64,000 nt of DNA from Pseudobutyrivibrio sp. MD2005 (lineage in GTDB: Bacteria > Bacillota > Clostridia > Lachnospirales > Lachnospiraceae), in assembly GCF_000621865.1 (NCBI RefSeq), contig NZ_JHXE01000009.1, forward strand, positions 1 to 64,000. The letters run 5' to 3'. The position numbers were made by a program, and so were the translations under genes. The notes under the pieces were generated by a model. It made no database searches. It saw nothing but the letters and a program-made list of their open reading frames with translations, and had not been told where the DNA came from. The stretch's first letter is position 1; each line of letters opens with the position of its first letter. This document shows positions 7,967 to 16,317 of the stretch, in pieces.

Positions 7967-9121
7967 ATGTTTAAAAATAACGGAAAACTAAAACTTTTAA
8001 TTATAGTCGGCACACGCCCAGAGATTATCCGTCTTGCAGCGGTAATTAAGAAGTGCCGCAAGTACTTCGACTGTGTACTTGCCCACACAGGCCAGAACTA
8101 TGATTACAATCTTAACGGCGTGTTTTTCAAGGATCTCAAGCTTGATGATCCTGACGTATATATGGAAGCTGTAGGTGACAATCTAGGTCAGACAGTAGGA
8201 AACATCATTGCAAGAAGCTACGAGCTTATGGTGGAGATTCAGCCAGATGCTCTTTTGATTCTTGGGGATACAAACAGCTGTCTTTCAGCTATTGCGGCTA
8301 AGCGTCTTCATATTCCAATCTTCCACATGGAAGCTGGAAACAGATGTAAGGACGAGTGCCTTCCAGAGGAGACTAATCGCCGTATCGTAGATATCATTTC
8401 AGATGTTAACATGGCATACTCTGAGCATGCTCGCAGATACCTTGCAGAGTGCGGTCTTCCAAAGGAGCGTACATATGTGACTGGTTCTCCTATGGCAGAA
8501 GTACTTCATGAGAATCTTGAAGCTATCGAGGCTTCAGATGTTCTTGAAAAGCTTGGTCTTGAGCCAAAGAAATACATTCTTCTTTCAGCTCATCGCGAGG
8601 AGAACATCGACACAGAAAAGAATTTCACATCTCTTTTCACCGCTATCAACAAGCTTGCAGAAAAGTACGATATGCCAATTCTTTACAGCTGTCATCCACG
8701 TTCACGCAAGCGCCTTGAAGCTACAGGCTTTAAGCTTGATCCACGTGTGCGCATGCATGAGCCACTTGGTTTCCACGATTACAATCATTTACAGATGAAT
8801 GCCTTTGCTGTAGTTTCTGATTCAGGTACACTTCCTGAGGAATCAAGCTTCTTTACAAGCATTGGTCATCCATTCCCTGCAGTGTGCATCCGCACATCTA
8901 CAGAGCGTCCAGAAGCACTTGATAAAGCTTGCTTTATCCTTGCAGGAATCGATGAGCATTCACTTTTACAGGCAGTTACAACAGCTATCGATATGAACGA
9001 AGAGGGAGATTACGGTATCCCTGTTCCAGATTATATAGAGGAAAATGTATCTACAAAGGTAGTAAAGATTATCCAAAGCTATACTGGCGTAGTTGATCGA
9101 ATGGTATGGCGAAAGTATTAA
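7967..9121 (+). CDS. capG: Non-hydrolysing UDP-sugar 2-epimerase (CapG/WbjD/FnlC)
   Basis: The 384-residue enzyme has the UDP-GlcNAc 2-epimerase fold with HTGQNYD, GDTNSCLSA, EAGNRCKDE, EETNRRIVD, SAHREENID and SDSGTLPEESSFF. After CapE and CapF it catalyses C2 epimerisation of UDP-6-deoxy-L-talose-NAc to UDP-N-acetyl-L-fucosamine. A generic WecB role (UDP-ManNAc) is possible from sequence alone, but gene order argues for CapG. Its ribosome binding site comes from the upstream dispersed repeat. Confidence 0.9.
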   Translation: MFKNNGKLKLLIIVGTRPEIIRLAAVIKKCRKYFDCVLAHTGQNYDYNLNGVFFKDLKLDDPDVYMEAVGDNLGQTVGNIIARSYELMVEIQPDALLILGDTNSCLSAIAAKRLHIPIFHMEAGNRCKDECLPEETNRRIVDIISDVNMAYSEHARRYLAECGLPKERTYVTGSPMAEVLHENLEAIEASDVLEKLGLEPKKYILLSAHREENIDTEKNFTSLFTAINKLAEKYDMPILYSCHPRSRKRLEATGFKLDPRVRMHEPLGFHDYNHLQMNAFAVVSDSGTLPEESSFFTSIGHPFPAVCIRTSTERPEALDKACFILAGIDEHSLLQAVTTAIDMNEEGDYGIPVPDYIEENVSTKVVKIIQSYTGVVDRMVWRKY

Positions 9122-9137
9122 TAAAATTGGAGCTTCT

Positions 9138-10175
9138 ATGAAAATATTACATATTTTAAGTTCACAAATATTTTCCGGCGCTGAAAATGTAGTATGCCAA
9201 ATCATCGGCATGTTCAAAAATGACGATGATATCGAAATGGCATACTGCAGCCCAGAGGGCGGCATTAGGGTGGCCTTGGAACAGCGAGGCATCAAATACA
9301 TCCCTATAGAGCAGATGAGTGTCAGTGAATTGGAAAGAGCAATTGAAGTGTACCAGCCAGATATTATCCATGCTCACGATATGCGAGCTGGATTTTTTGC
9401 TGCTAGGGCATGTAAAAATATTCCTCTTATTTCCCATATTCATAACAACGCTTTTGATTCAAGAGGGATTTCCCTCAAATCAATTGCTTACCTTTATGCG
9501 GCAAAAAAAGCAAAGAATATAATATGGGTTTCTGACAGTGCTTATAATGGATATAAATTCCATAGTCATTTTAAAGATAAGAGCGTTGTCCTGTACAACG
9601 TGCTTGATTCAGAGGAAATGAGAAAGCGTATGGCTACAGATACTAAAGCCTACGATTTCGACATTATTTTCATTGGTAGAATGACATTCCCTAAGCATAT
9701 ACAAAGGCTTCTTGCTATACTTCGTATAGCCTGTGATAAAAAGCCGGATATCAAAATCGGTATCGTAGGAAATGGAGAGGAGGAGCAGGAGATTAAGGCG
9801 TTGTGCACATCTCTTAAGCTAGATGACAATGTCACATTCATGGGCTTCCAATCCAACCCATCCAAGATGCTCCATGACAGCAAAATCATGGTGATGACAT
9901 CCCGCTGGGAGGGTACACCTATGGTTGCTCTGGAAGCTATTGCACTTGGCGTTCCAATCGTAAGCACACCTACAGACGGCTTGAAATATTTGGTTAAAAA
10001 TGGAGTGAACGGATTCCTTTCAGACGATGATGAGGAATATGCAGATATATTGATTAAGGTTTTAACAGATGATGAATTGCGTGAAAAACTTCGTCAAGGT
10101 CAGCTTGCCCGTTCTGAAGAAGTAAACAATGTTGAAAAGTACAAAGCTACACTTCGTAGTTTGTATACAAAGTAG
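9138..10175 (+). CDS. GT4-family glycosyltransferase (possible FucNAc transferase)
   Basis: The 345-residue protein starts MKILHILSSQIFSGAENV and has the C-terminal GT4 donor-site pattern (DIIFIGRMTFPKHIQRL; SRWEGTPMVALEAIALGVP). The ORF extends 45 bases upstream, but that would overlap capG. The ATG at 9138 follows TTGGAGC and fits better. GT-B retaining enzymes of this family add sugars to lipid-linked or growing glycans on the cytoplasmic side. Because it follows capEFG directly, as wbuB follows fnlABC in E. coli, L-FucNAc is a plausible donor. That link is inference. Confidence 0.85.
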   Translation: MKILHILSSQIFSGAENVVCQIIGMFKNDDDIEMAYCSPEGGIRVALEQRGIKYIPIEQMSVSELERAIEVYQPDIIHAHDMRAGFFAARACKNIPLISHIHNNAFDSRGISLKSIAYLYAAKKAKNIIWVSDSAYNGYKFHSHFKDKSVVLYNVLDSEEMRKRMATDTKAYDFDIIFIGRMTFPKHIQRLLAILRIACDKKPDIKIGIVGNGEEEQEIKALCTSLKLDDNVTFMGFQSNPSKMLHDSKIMVMTSRWEGTPMVALEAIALGVPIVSTPTDGLKYLVKNGVNGFLSDDDEEYADILIKVLTDDELREKLRQGQLARSEEVNNVEKYKATLRSLYTK

Positions 10176-10189
10176 CAGAGGAGTTATTT

Positions 10190-10582
10190 ATGAAAGACAA
10201 AATTAAATGGTTTGTGTTCTTGCATATAATCATTCTTATGATTTCATGCAGTAGTATTTCTTCAAAGATGGCGGCCTTAAACATGCCATCAATAAAAGGA
10301 TTAATGTTCTACAGCATTACTGTATTTATCCTTGGTGTTTACGCTATTGCATGGCAGCAGGTTATCAAACATCTTCCACTTATCACAGCATATGCTAATA
10401 AGGCTGTCACTACTATCTGGGGTCTGATTTGGGGATACTTCTTATTCCATGAGAAGATTACACCTCTTAAATTAATCGGCGCAGCTGTAGTAATCTTTGG
10501 TGTTTACTTGGTTGTAAGCGGTGATGAGACTACTGACGAGAATCAGGAATTTTTAGAGAAGGGAGCTGATAACAATGATTAA
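10190..10582 (+). CDS. Small EamA/SMR-type membrane protein, flippase subunit 1 (ArnE/F-like)
   Basis: The 130-residue product has four predicted membrane helices and an EamA-like end (IWGYFLFHEKITPLKLIGAAVVIFGVYLVV), followed by a short acidic tail. It overlaps the next gene by 8 bases, and both are half-size drug/metabolite-type proteins. Paired proteins of this kind, such as ArnE-ArnF, form heterodimers that flip polyprenyl-phosphate sugars. A GT2 of the matching type lies at 12664. The substrate is not shown by the sequence; a multidrug exporter role is less likely in this context. Confidence 0.72.
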   Translation: MKDKIKWFVFLHIIILMISCSSISSKMAALNMPSIKGLMFYSITVFILGVYAIAWQQVIKHLPLITAYANKAVTTIWGLIWGYFLFHEKITPLKLIGAAVVIFGVYLVVSGDETTDENQEFLEKGADNND

Positions 10583-10919
10583 ATTTGCACTTATTATGCT
10601 TACTGGTACATTCATTGCATCAGTTTCTCAGATTGTTTTAAAGAAGGCTGCTGAAAAGGAATACCCAAGCAAGATTGCAGAGTATCTTAACCCTATGGTT
10701 ATGGGAGCTTATGTATTTTTCTTTGGCGCATCGCTTTGTTCAATGCTTGGTTACAGAGCGGTTCCACTTTCTATCGGCCCAATCCTTGAAGCTACAGGCT
10801 ACATTTGGGTAGCCATCCTTGGAAAGATTTTCCTTGGAGAGAAAATTAGTAAGAAAAAAGGTTTAGGATTGGTTGTAATTATTGCAGGAATTATCATCGC
10901 CAGCCTTGGAGCTAGATAA
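10575..10919 (+). CDS. Small EamA/SMR-type membrane protein, flippase subunit 2 (ArnE/F-like)
   Basis: The 114-residue protein has four helices and the typical end GKIFLGEKISKKKGLGLVVIIAGIII. Its start overlaps the end of the previous gene by 8 bases, indicating translational coupling and probably a 1:1 complex. See the partner entry for the proposed role in flipping a lipid-linked sugar. Confidence 0.72.
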   Translation: MIKFALIMLTGTFIASVSQIVLKKAAEKEYPSKIAEYLNPMVMGAYVFFFGASLCSMLGYRAVPLSIGPILEATGYIWVAILGKIFLGEKISKKKGLGLVVIIAGIIIASLGAR

Positions 10920-11013
10920 ATACCAATTTATGGTTAGATTTCACATTAAAGACTTATATTTGTGATAGGATGACTTTGTTTCATCCACTAAAACAGATTA
11001 AGGAGTGTGAGTT

Positions 11014-12594
11014 ATGCAAATTCTAAAGAAAATTGCAAGCGTTTTTGTTGCTCTTATGTTGGTAGCAACTACATTTGTGATGATCCCTACAACCACAGTT
11101 GAGGCTGCAAATGGTGTAGCTATCGGAGGAGTTCTGATCGATGGAGGCAATGTTGTAGTTGCCACTTCTGGAGTAGCTTCTTCAGATGATGGTCTTTATC
11201 ATTTGGTTGCATCAGATGTTTATCAGAATGCACCAGTAGGTGCTGATGTGGCGCAGGTGCCTGCAGCATCCGGCGCATCTTTTTCAGTTCCTCTTGCAAA
11301 AGGTACTGAGGCTTCAATGCTTTACAAGAAATTTACTGTTTGCGTAATGAAGTCTGGTTCACTTTCACCAGTTTCAAACAGTATGTTTATCACCAATCCT
11401 GAGGCTTGCGCAGGCCGTTCTGCTGCGCGAGTAGAAAACGGCAAGAAGGGCCTTATGGCAGATGCCAGCTCAGCCAACATGGGTATGCGTAGCATGGCTA
11501 CACTTGGCGCAAAGCAGTCTACTGTTACCTTAGAGCTTTCAAAGATTTCTCATGGTAGTGGCACACCTTACGTATATAATGGCAAGACATACAATTTCAA
11601 CACAGGATACATTTCAGCATACGATAATTACATCGGCAGATTGAATTCACAGGGAGTGCAGGTTTCAGTCGTACTTGTCTGCGATGCAGCTGCACAGGCT
11701 GAATTCATCAATCCACTTGCATACGACGGTCTTGGTGCTCACACATACTACGGCCTCAATGCAACAAATGCTGAAGGTGCAGAAACACTTGCAGCTGTAG
11801 GTTCGTTCCTTGCAGCTCGTTGGAGCTATTTCCCATACTTCGGTATGAATGCTCACGTTGATAACTTCATCATCGGTAACGAGGTAAATGCTTGGAGACA
11901 GTGGAACTATATGAACGCAGGTAGTGTTGAGTCTTACGCTAATCAGTATGCGGCAGCATTCCGTGTTCTTTACAACGCAATCAAATCTGAAAACGGCAAT
12001 GCTTTAGTTTACACTTGTACAGATCACCAGTGGGGCTTCAGCCAGGGCGGTGTTTACGGTGCAAGATCATTCCTTACAGCATTTAATAATAAAATCAGAA
12101 GCCAGGGTAATATTGATTGGAGACTTGCTTTCCATGCATACAATTATCCACTTACTTCTGCTGTTGCCTGGGCTCCAAATGGCAATGTTCAAAGAAGCCA
12201 GGCTACAAAGTTCGTTTCAGTTTACAATATAGATGTGGTTACAGATTTCCTTAGCCAGCCAGATTTCATCTCACCTACAGGTGCAGTTAGAAGTGTGAAG
12301 CTTTCAGAGCAAGGTTACACATCAATGTCTGGTGAAGATCAGCAGGCAGCAGCTATCGTATTTGCGATATTGGTTGCAAACAACAATAGCCACATCGATG
12401 GAATCATCCTATCCCGTGAAAAGGACGATCCTGTTATCGAAATGCCACAGGGCTTAGCAAACGGGCTGCTTGATACAAGCAACCACAGCAAGATGGCATA
12501 CTCATTCTATCAGAATGCTGAAAGCCCAGATATCATTGCACAGGCTAGCGCAATCGCTGGAGTTGATTTCAATTCAATTTTGGCACCTAGATAA
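11014..12594 (+). CDS. Secreted DUF5722 protein (glycosidase-like TIM barrel)
   Basis: The 526-residue protein has a signal peptide (about 1-32, ending VEAANG), a beta-rich N-terminal region and a C-terminal TIM-barrel-like domain (about 160-526). Two conserved segments look like clan-A glycoside hydrolase acids: Glu290 in IIGNEVNAW and Glu432 in KLSEQGYTS. Family DUF5722 has no proven reaction to my knowledge. Placement inside a polysaccharide locus suggests a glycan-trimming or -processing role outside the cell. The gene has its own ribosome binding site (AAGGAGTGTGAG) and its own terminator. Confidence 0.75.
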   Translation: MQILKKIASVFVALMLVATTFVMIPTTTVEAANGVAIGGVLIDGGNVVVATSGVASSDDGLYHLVASDVYQNAPVGADVAQVPAASGASFSVPLAKGTEASMLYKKFTVCVMKSGSLSPVSNSMFITNPEACAGRSAARVENGKKGLMADASSANMGMRSMATLGAKQSTVTLELSKISHGSGTPYVYNGKTYNFNTGYISAYDNYIGRLNSQGVQVSVVLVCDAAAQAEFINPLAYDGLGAHTYYGLNATNAEGAETLAAVGSFLAARWSYFPYFGMNAHVDNFIIGNEVNAWRQWNYMNAGSVESYANQYAAAFRVLYNAIKSENGNALVYTCTDHQWGFSQGGVYGARSFLTAFNNKIRSQGNIDWRLAFHAYNYPLTSAVAWAPNGNVQRSQATKFVSVYNIDVVTDFLSQPDFISPTGAVRSVKLSEQGYTSMSGEDQQAAAIVFAILVANNNSHIDGIILSREKDDPVIEMPQGLANGLLDTSNHSKMAYSFYQNAESPDIIAQASAIAGVDFNSILAPR

Positions 12595-12608
12595 TAGTGT
12601 GATATAAT

Positions 12609-12645
12609 AATAAGCGTCAGAGTGAATCTCTGACGCTTATTTAAT
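12609..12645 (+). terminator. Intrinsic terminator after the DUF5722 gene
   Basis: AATAAGCGTCAGAG (12609-12622) pairs perfectly with CTCTGACGCTTATT (12628-12641), with a short T tract. It lies between the DUF5722 gene and the GT2 gene and may reduce readthrough into the last two genes. Confidence 0.85.
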
Positions 12646-12663
12646 ACACAAAAAAGGACAATT

Positions 12664-13623
12664 ATGGCTAAGAAGATTTCAATAGTAGTATCAGTTTATA
12701 ACGAGGAAGAAGGATTAAAACAGTTTTATGAACACACACATCCTATCTTACAGCAGGCCACAGCTAAGGCAGGCTGGGATTATGAGCTGATTTTTGTAAA
12801 CGATGGAAGTTTAGATAACAGTTTAGATTTACTTAGAGGTTTCGCAGCAAAGGACCCTAAGGTGGTAGTTGTTAATTTTGCTGCCAACAGAGGCCACGAG
12901 GCTGCTATGATAGCAGGAATCGATGTGGCTACAGGCGATGGCATTGTCTGCATGGATGCAGATTTGCAGCATCCACCAGAAGTTATCCCTGATATTATTG
13001 CGAAGTTTGATGAAGGCTATGATGTTGTTTCGATGGTTCGCACCGCTCGCGAGGACGCAGGCTTATTCAAGAAGATTACATCTGCGGCATTTTACAAAGT
13101 GATGAATCATATGTCAAAGGCTAATTTTGAGAATAATTCATCGGATTTCTTTGGCCTTTCACGCAGGGTGGCTCTTGTGCTTCGCAAGGATTACAGGGAG
13201 CGCGTTCGATTCCTTAGAGGCTATGTTCAAAATGTAGGCTTTAAGAAGACTACCCTTGAGTTCAAGGCCAGCGCCAGAGTAGCAGGTCAGAGCAATTACA
13301 ACCTTAAAGCTTTAGTTAAGCTTTCGCTTAATGCCATTTGTAATTTTTCAGATGCACCACTTAAGATGGGGATATACGCAGGGCTAATGTCACTGGCCTT
13401 CTCATTTATCCTTATCGTATATTCGATAGTTCAGTTCTTCCTTGGCAATGCGCCATCGGGATACTCAACCATCGTAGTTCTTATCAGTTTCATGTTTGGC
13501 GTGTTATTTATCATTCTTGGATTTATTTCAGAATATTTGGCAATCATTTTTGCTGAAGTCAAGAATCGACCTATATATATCATCGACAGTATCATCACAA
13601 AGGATGGGGAAGAGAGGCAATAA
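12664..13623 (+). CDS. GT2 polyprenyl-phosphate-sugar synthase-like transferase (GtrB/DPM1 type)
   Basis: The 319-residue enzyme has an N-terminal GT-A domain (ISIVVSVYNEEEGLKQFYEH; metal motif MDADLQHPPE) and two C-terminal membrane helices (about 235-260 and 268-295). This is the layout of GtrB-type enzymes, which load a sugar onto undecaprenyl phosphate. Together with the small flippase pair at 10190-10919 it suggests a lipid-linked monosaccharide donor for extracytoplasmic glycosylation. It ends 2 bases before the NeuD-like gene. Confidence 0.85.
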   Translation: MAKKISIVVSVYNEEEGLKQFYEHTHPILQQATAKAGWDYELIFVNDGSLDNSLDLLRGFAAKDPKVVVVNFAANRGHEAAMIAGIDVATGDGIVCMDADLQHPPEVIPDIIAKFDEGYDVVSMVRTAREDAGLFKKITSAAFYKVMNHMSKANFENNSSDFFGLSRRVALVLRKDYRERVRFLRGYVQNVGFKKTTLEFKASARVAGQSNYNLKALVKLSLNAICNFSDAPLKMGIYAGLMSLAFSFILIVYSIVQFFLGNAPSGYSTIVVLISFMFGVLFIILGFISEYLAIIFAEVKNRPIYIIDSIITKDGEERQ

Positions 13624-13625
13624 CC

Positions 13626-14243
13626 ATGAAAAGCATTGCTATTATGGGGGCCAGCGGCCATTGCAAGGTCGTTGCTGAAATCGCTTTGGAAAACGGATAC
13701 GACAATATCGTTTTTGTGGATTTGAATCCTACCATTGATATGCTTGGTGAATATCCAGTGGCTGATGAAGACACCGATTTGGAAAACTTCATCAATGAAA
13801 AATACGATTTCATCGTAGGCATCGGAGATGCCAAAATCCGCCGCAAGGTTCAGGAAAAGCTCTTATCAAAAGGCGCAAATGTAGTCACACTTATTCATCC
13901 TGCAGCCGCCATCGCATATGACGTAAGCATAGGCACTGGCACTGTAATCATGGCTGGGGCTGTAGTAAATCCTGGCACCAAAATTGGAGATGGCTGCATC
14001 ATCAACACATGCGCATCTGTGGACCACGACAACACCATCGGAGACTATGTCCACATTTCTGTAGGCAGTCACACTGCCGGCACTGTTGCCATGGGAGACA
14101 ACTGTTGGCTTGGCATCGGCGCTGTTGTCAGCAACAATCTTTCCATCTGCGCAGACTGCACCATCGGAGCCGGCGCCGTAGTCGTAAAAAACATCATAAA
14201 GCCTGGTACCTACATCGGAGTGCCAGCTCGTAAGATAGACTAG
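13626..14243 (+). CDS. NeuD/PglD-family sugar O- or N-acyltransferase
   Basis: The 205-residue protein has an N-terminal Rossmann-like nucleotide-sugar domain (IAIMGASGHCKVVAEIA) and a C-terminal left-handed beta helix of hexapeptide repeats (IGDGCIINTCASVDHD, where His is the likely base; NCWLGIGAVV). Homologues acetylate UDP-4-amino-6-deoxy sugars (PglD) or sialic acid (NeuD). A PglD-like role with the CapD-type dehydratase would need an aminotransferase, which is not in this window. Codons end strongly in C compared with the start of the operon. Confidence 0.85.
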   Translation: MKSIAIMGASGHCKVVAEIALENGYDNIVFVDLNPTIDMLGEYPVADEDTDLENFINEKYDFIVGIGDAKIRRKVQEKLLSKGANVVTLIHPAAAIAYDVSIGTGTVIMAGAVVNPGTKIGDGCIINTCASVDHDNTIGDYVHISVGSHTAGTVAMGDNCWLGIGAVVSNNLSICADCTIGAGAVVVKNIIKPGTYIGVPARKID

Positions 14244-14304
14244 TTGCCAGGCAACATCTTCTTTCGGGAAATATTGGTCTAAGTACACAACCCACTCACA
14301 AAAG

Positions 14305-14350
14305 AAAGGCAGTAATTCTGGAGATTTCCATATAATTGCTGCCTTTTCAT
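14305..14350 (+). terminator. Intrinsic terminator of the first polysaccharide operon
   Basis: AAAGGCAGTAATT (14305-14317) pairs with AATTGCTGCCTTTT (14333-14346), followed by a T-rich tail. Confidence 0.85.
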
Positions 14351-14768
14351 TTATGCATGGGGGGATTCAACAAAGCAACTACTTGTCAAATTTTGTTTTT
14401 CTATGATTGGCAAGTAAAATTTTTAAAAATGTAGTCTAGTGTGTATTATCTCGATTTGAATAGTGGACAGATTACTAATCATGAGTAGCATCTAATGGTC
14501 ATCTGTAAACTGAGGCTTTCAATCGCTATCAAAATCAGTATTTTCTACTTGTGATAATATACTTTCTCCTTAAACGCACGTAGTTTTTGCAATTAGACTC
14601 TTGAGTTATGCCACACAGCCTAAGCGTCCTGTCCGTCAAAGCAAACTTCCTAACTTTGTAATTTTTTGTTTTAAATAGCACTTTATTGTGTTAAAGTATA
14701 ATAAGTTTATTTCAAATAACGATATTTAATATCGTACATTCCGGAATGAATCATATAGAGAATTAGAT
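14351..14768. other. Non-coding stretch with promoter and palindrome upstream of metY-like gene
   Basis: No ORF is supported here. A TATAAT at 14697-14702 is the best plus-strand promoter. A perfect 17-base palindrome ACGATATTTAATATCGT at 14719-14735 lies just after the expected transcript start and could be an operator or a short hairpin. The leader to the start codon would be about 215 bases and contains the structured element listed next. Nothing is recognised in 14351-14690. Confidence 0.5.
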
Positions 14769-14906
14769 GCTAAAATGCTCATAGATTTGGACGGCGCGAG
14801 TAAGAGGGCCCCATGCAAGCAAGGAGGGACCCATTTGTGGGAGGATACCTTGCGAAGTATGGGAGATGGCTTACGGGAGCTTTGAAAACGTAAAAAGCAT
14901 TTTAGC
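14769..14906 (+). ncRNA. Structured leader RNA, copy B (upstream of the O-acetylhomoserine sulfhydrylase)
   Basis: An outer 11-bp perfect helix GCTAAAATGCT (14769-14779) / AGCATTTTAGC (14896-14906) encloses three nested helices: GTAAG/CTTAC, CCCAT/ATGGG and GCAAGG/CCTTGC. Inside is a purine internal loop (AGGGA / AGGATA) and a terminal CCC/GGG hairpin. Conserved sequence includes GCGCGAG, GGGAGATGG and CGGGAGC. Copies A (43141) and C (19068) show compensatory changes in the same helices. It ends 6 bases before the AGGAGG of the next gene, so cis-regulation is likely. It does not match the SAM (S-box) riboswitch expected for this gene. Confidence 0.75.
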
Positions 14907-14923
14907 TAGTCAAGGAGGTAATT

Positions 14924-16201
14924 ATGAGCAGAGAAGGAATTGGTACTAAGTGTGTGCAGGCAGGTTATACTCCAGGAAATGGCGAGCCACGCCAGATTCC
15001 TATAGTTCAGTCCACAACATTTAAGTATGATACTAGCGAGGATATGGGAAAGCTCTTTGATTTGGAAGCATCAGGCTATTTCTATACAAGATTGCAGAAC
15101 CCAACTAATGATTATGTGGCAGCAAAGATTGCAGCATTAGAGGGAGGTTCAGCTGCTATGCTCACATCTAGTGGACAGGCCGCTAACTTCTTTGCACTAT
15201 TTAATATATGCGAGTGCGGAAGTCATATCGTAGCATCATCATCTATCTATGGCGGTACTTTCAATCTTATTGAAGTGACAATGAGAAAGATGGGTGTGGA
15301 CGTGACATTCGTTTCTCCAAATGCTTCAGAGGAAGAGCTTAATGCAGCATTCAAGGAAAACACAAGAGCTGTATTTGGTGAGACAATTGCAAACCCAGCA
15401 CTCACAGTTTTGGACATCGAAAAGTTTGCAAAGGTTGCTCATGAGCACGGAGTGCCACTTATTGTAGATAACACATTCCCTACACCGGTAAACTGCCGCC
15501 CAATCGAGTGGGGAGCAGATATCGTTACACACTCAACTACAAAATACATGGATGGCCACGGCGCAGCAGTAGGTGGATGTATCGTAGATTCTGGTAAGTT
15601 TGATTGGATGGCTCATGCAGATAAGTTCCCAGGACTTTGCACTCCAGACGATAGCTACCACGGAATCACATACGCTGAGCGCTTCGGCAAAGAAGGCGCA
15701 TTCATCACAAAGTGTACAGCACAGCTTATGCGTGACTTTGGATGCATCCAGTCGCCACAGAATGCATTCTTACTCAACCTTGGTCTTGAGTCACTTCATG
15801 TACGCATGCCACGTCACGTTGAAAACGGACTTGCAGTAGCTAAATTCTTATCAACACAGCCAGAGGTTAAGAAGGTGACATACCCAGGTCTTGAGGGAGA
15901 TGAATACTATGAGTTGGCTCAGAAGTATCTTCCAAATGGGGGATGCGGCGTAGTTTCATTTGAGCTTAACGGAGGACGTGCTGCAGCAGAATCCTTCATG
16001 AAGAAGCTTAAGCTCATCGCAATCGAAACACACGTAGCAGATGCTAGATCATGCTGCTTAAATCCAGCAACATCTACACATCGCCAGATGACAGATGAGC
16101 AACTCGAGGCAGCTGGAATCCCAGCAGGTCTTATCCGCGTATCTTGCGGTCTCGAAGACAGTGCAGACCTCATCGCAGATCTTGAGCAGGCAATGAAATA
16201 A
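14924..16201 (+). CDS. metY: O-acetylhomoserine aminocarboxypropyltransferase/sulfhydrylase (MetY type)
   Basis: The 425-residue PLP enzyme of the Cys/Met metabolism family has SGYFYTRLQNPTND, the PLP lysine Lys207 in HSTTKYMDGHG, and an insert-containing mid-part typical of MetY rather than MetB/MetC. It makes homocysteine from O-acetylhomoserine and sulfide. The strong AAGGAGG lies 6 bases before the ATG. The gene is alone between its long structured leader and a terminator. Confidence 0.92.
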   Translation: MSREGIGTKCVQAGYTPGNGEPRQIPIVQSTTFKYDTSEDMGKLFDLEASGYFYTRLQNPTNDYVAAKIAALEGGSAAMLTSSGQAANFFALFNICECGSHIVASSSIYGGTFNLIEVTMRKMGVDVTFVSPNASEEELNAAFKENTRAVFGETIANPALTVLDIEKFAKVAHEHGVPLIVDNTFPTPVNCRPIEWGADIVTHSTTKYMDGHGAAVGGCIVDSGKFDWMAHADKFPGLCTPDDSYHGITYAERFGKEGAFITKCTAQLMRDFGCIQSPQNAFLLNLGLESLHVRMPRHVENGLAVAKFLSTQPEVKKVTYPGLEGDEYYELAQKYLPNGGCGVVSFELNGGRAAAESFMKKLKLIAIETHVADARSCCLNPATSTHRQMTDEQLEAAGIPAGLIRVSCGLEDSADLIADLEQAMK

Positions 16202-16216
16202 ATGTTAGAAAGCTTG

Positions 16217-16240
16217 GCCGCCCTAGTGGGCGGCTTTTTT
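16217..16240 (+). terminator. Intrinsic terminator after metY
   Basis: GCCGCCC-TAGT-GGGCGGC followed by TTTTTT. A perfect 7-bp GC stem and U tract. Confidence 0.95.
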
Positions 16241-16252
16241 CGTTTAAATTAT

Positions 16253-16281
16253 TTGGAATAATAGCCTACTTAGTGTAAAAT
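16253..16281 (+). promoter_or_regulatory. Promoter of the MBOAT gene
   Basis: TTGGAA (16253-16258), 17-base spacer, TAAAAT (16276-16281) with TG at 16274-16275 directly before the hexamer, so it is not the canonical TGn spacing. It lies 36 bases before the start codon. Confidence 0.7.
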
Positions 16282-16317
16282 AGATAGGATTATTAAAAAG
16301 TTTTAGACGAGGATATT

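Noticed and set aside
14769-14923. SAM (S-box) riboswitch upstream of the metY-like gene
   Set aside because: Looked for because of the gene, but the S-box conserved core and kink-turn are absent and the same structure precedes ugd and an ABC exporter.
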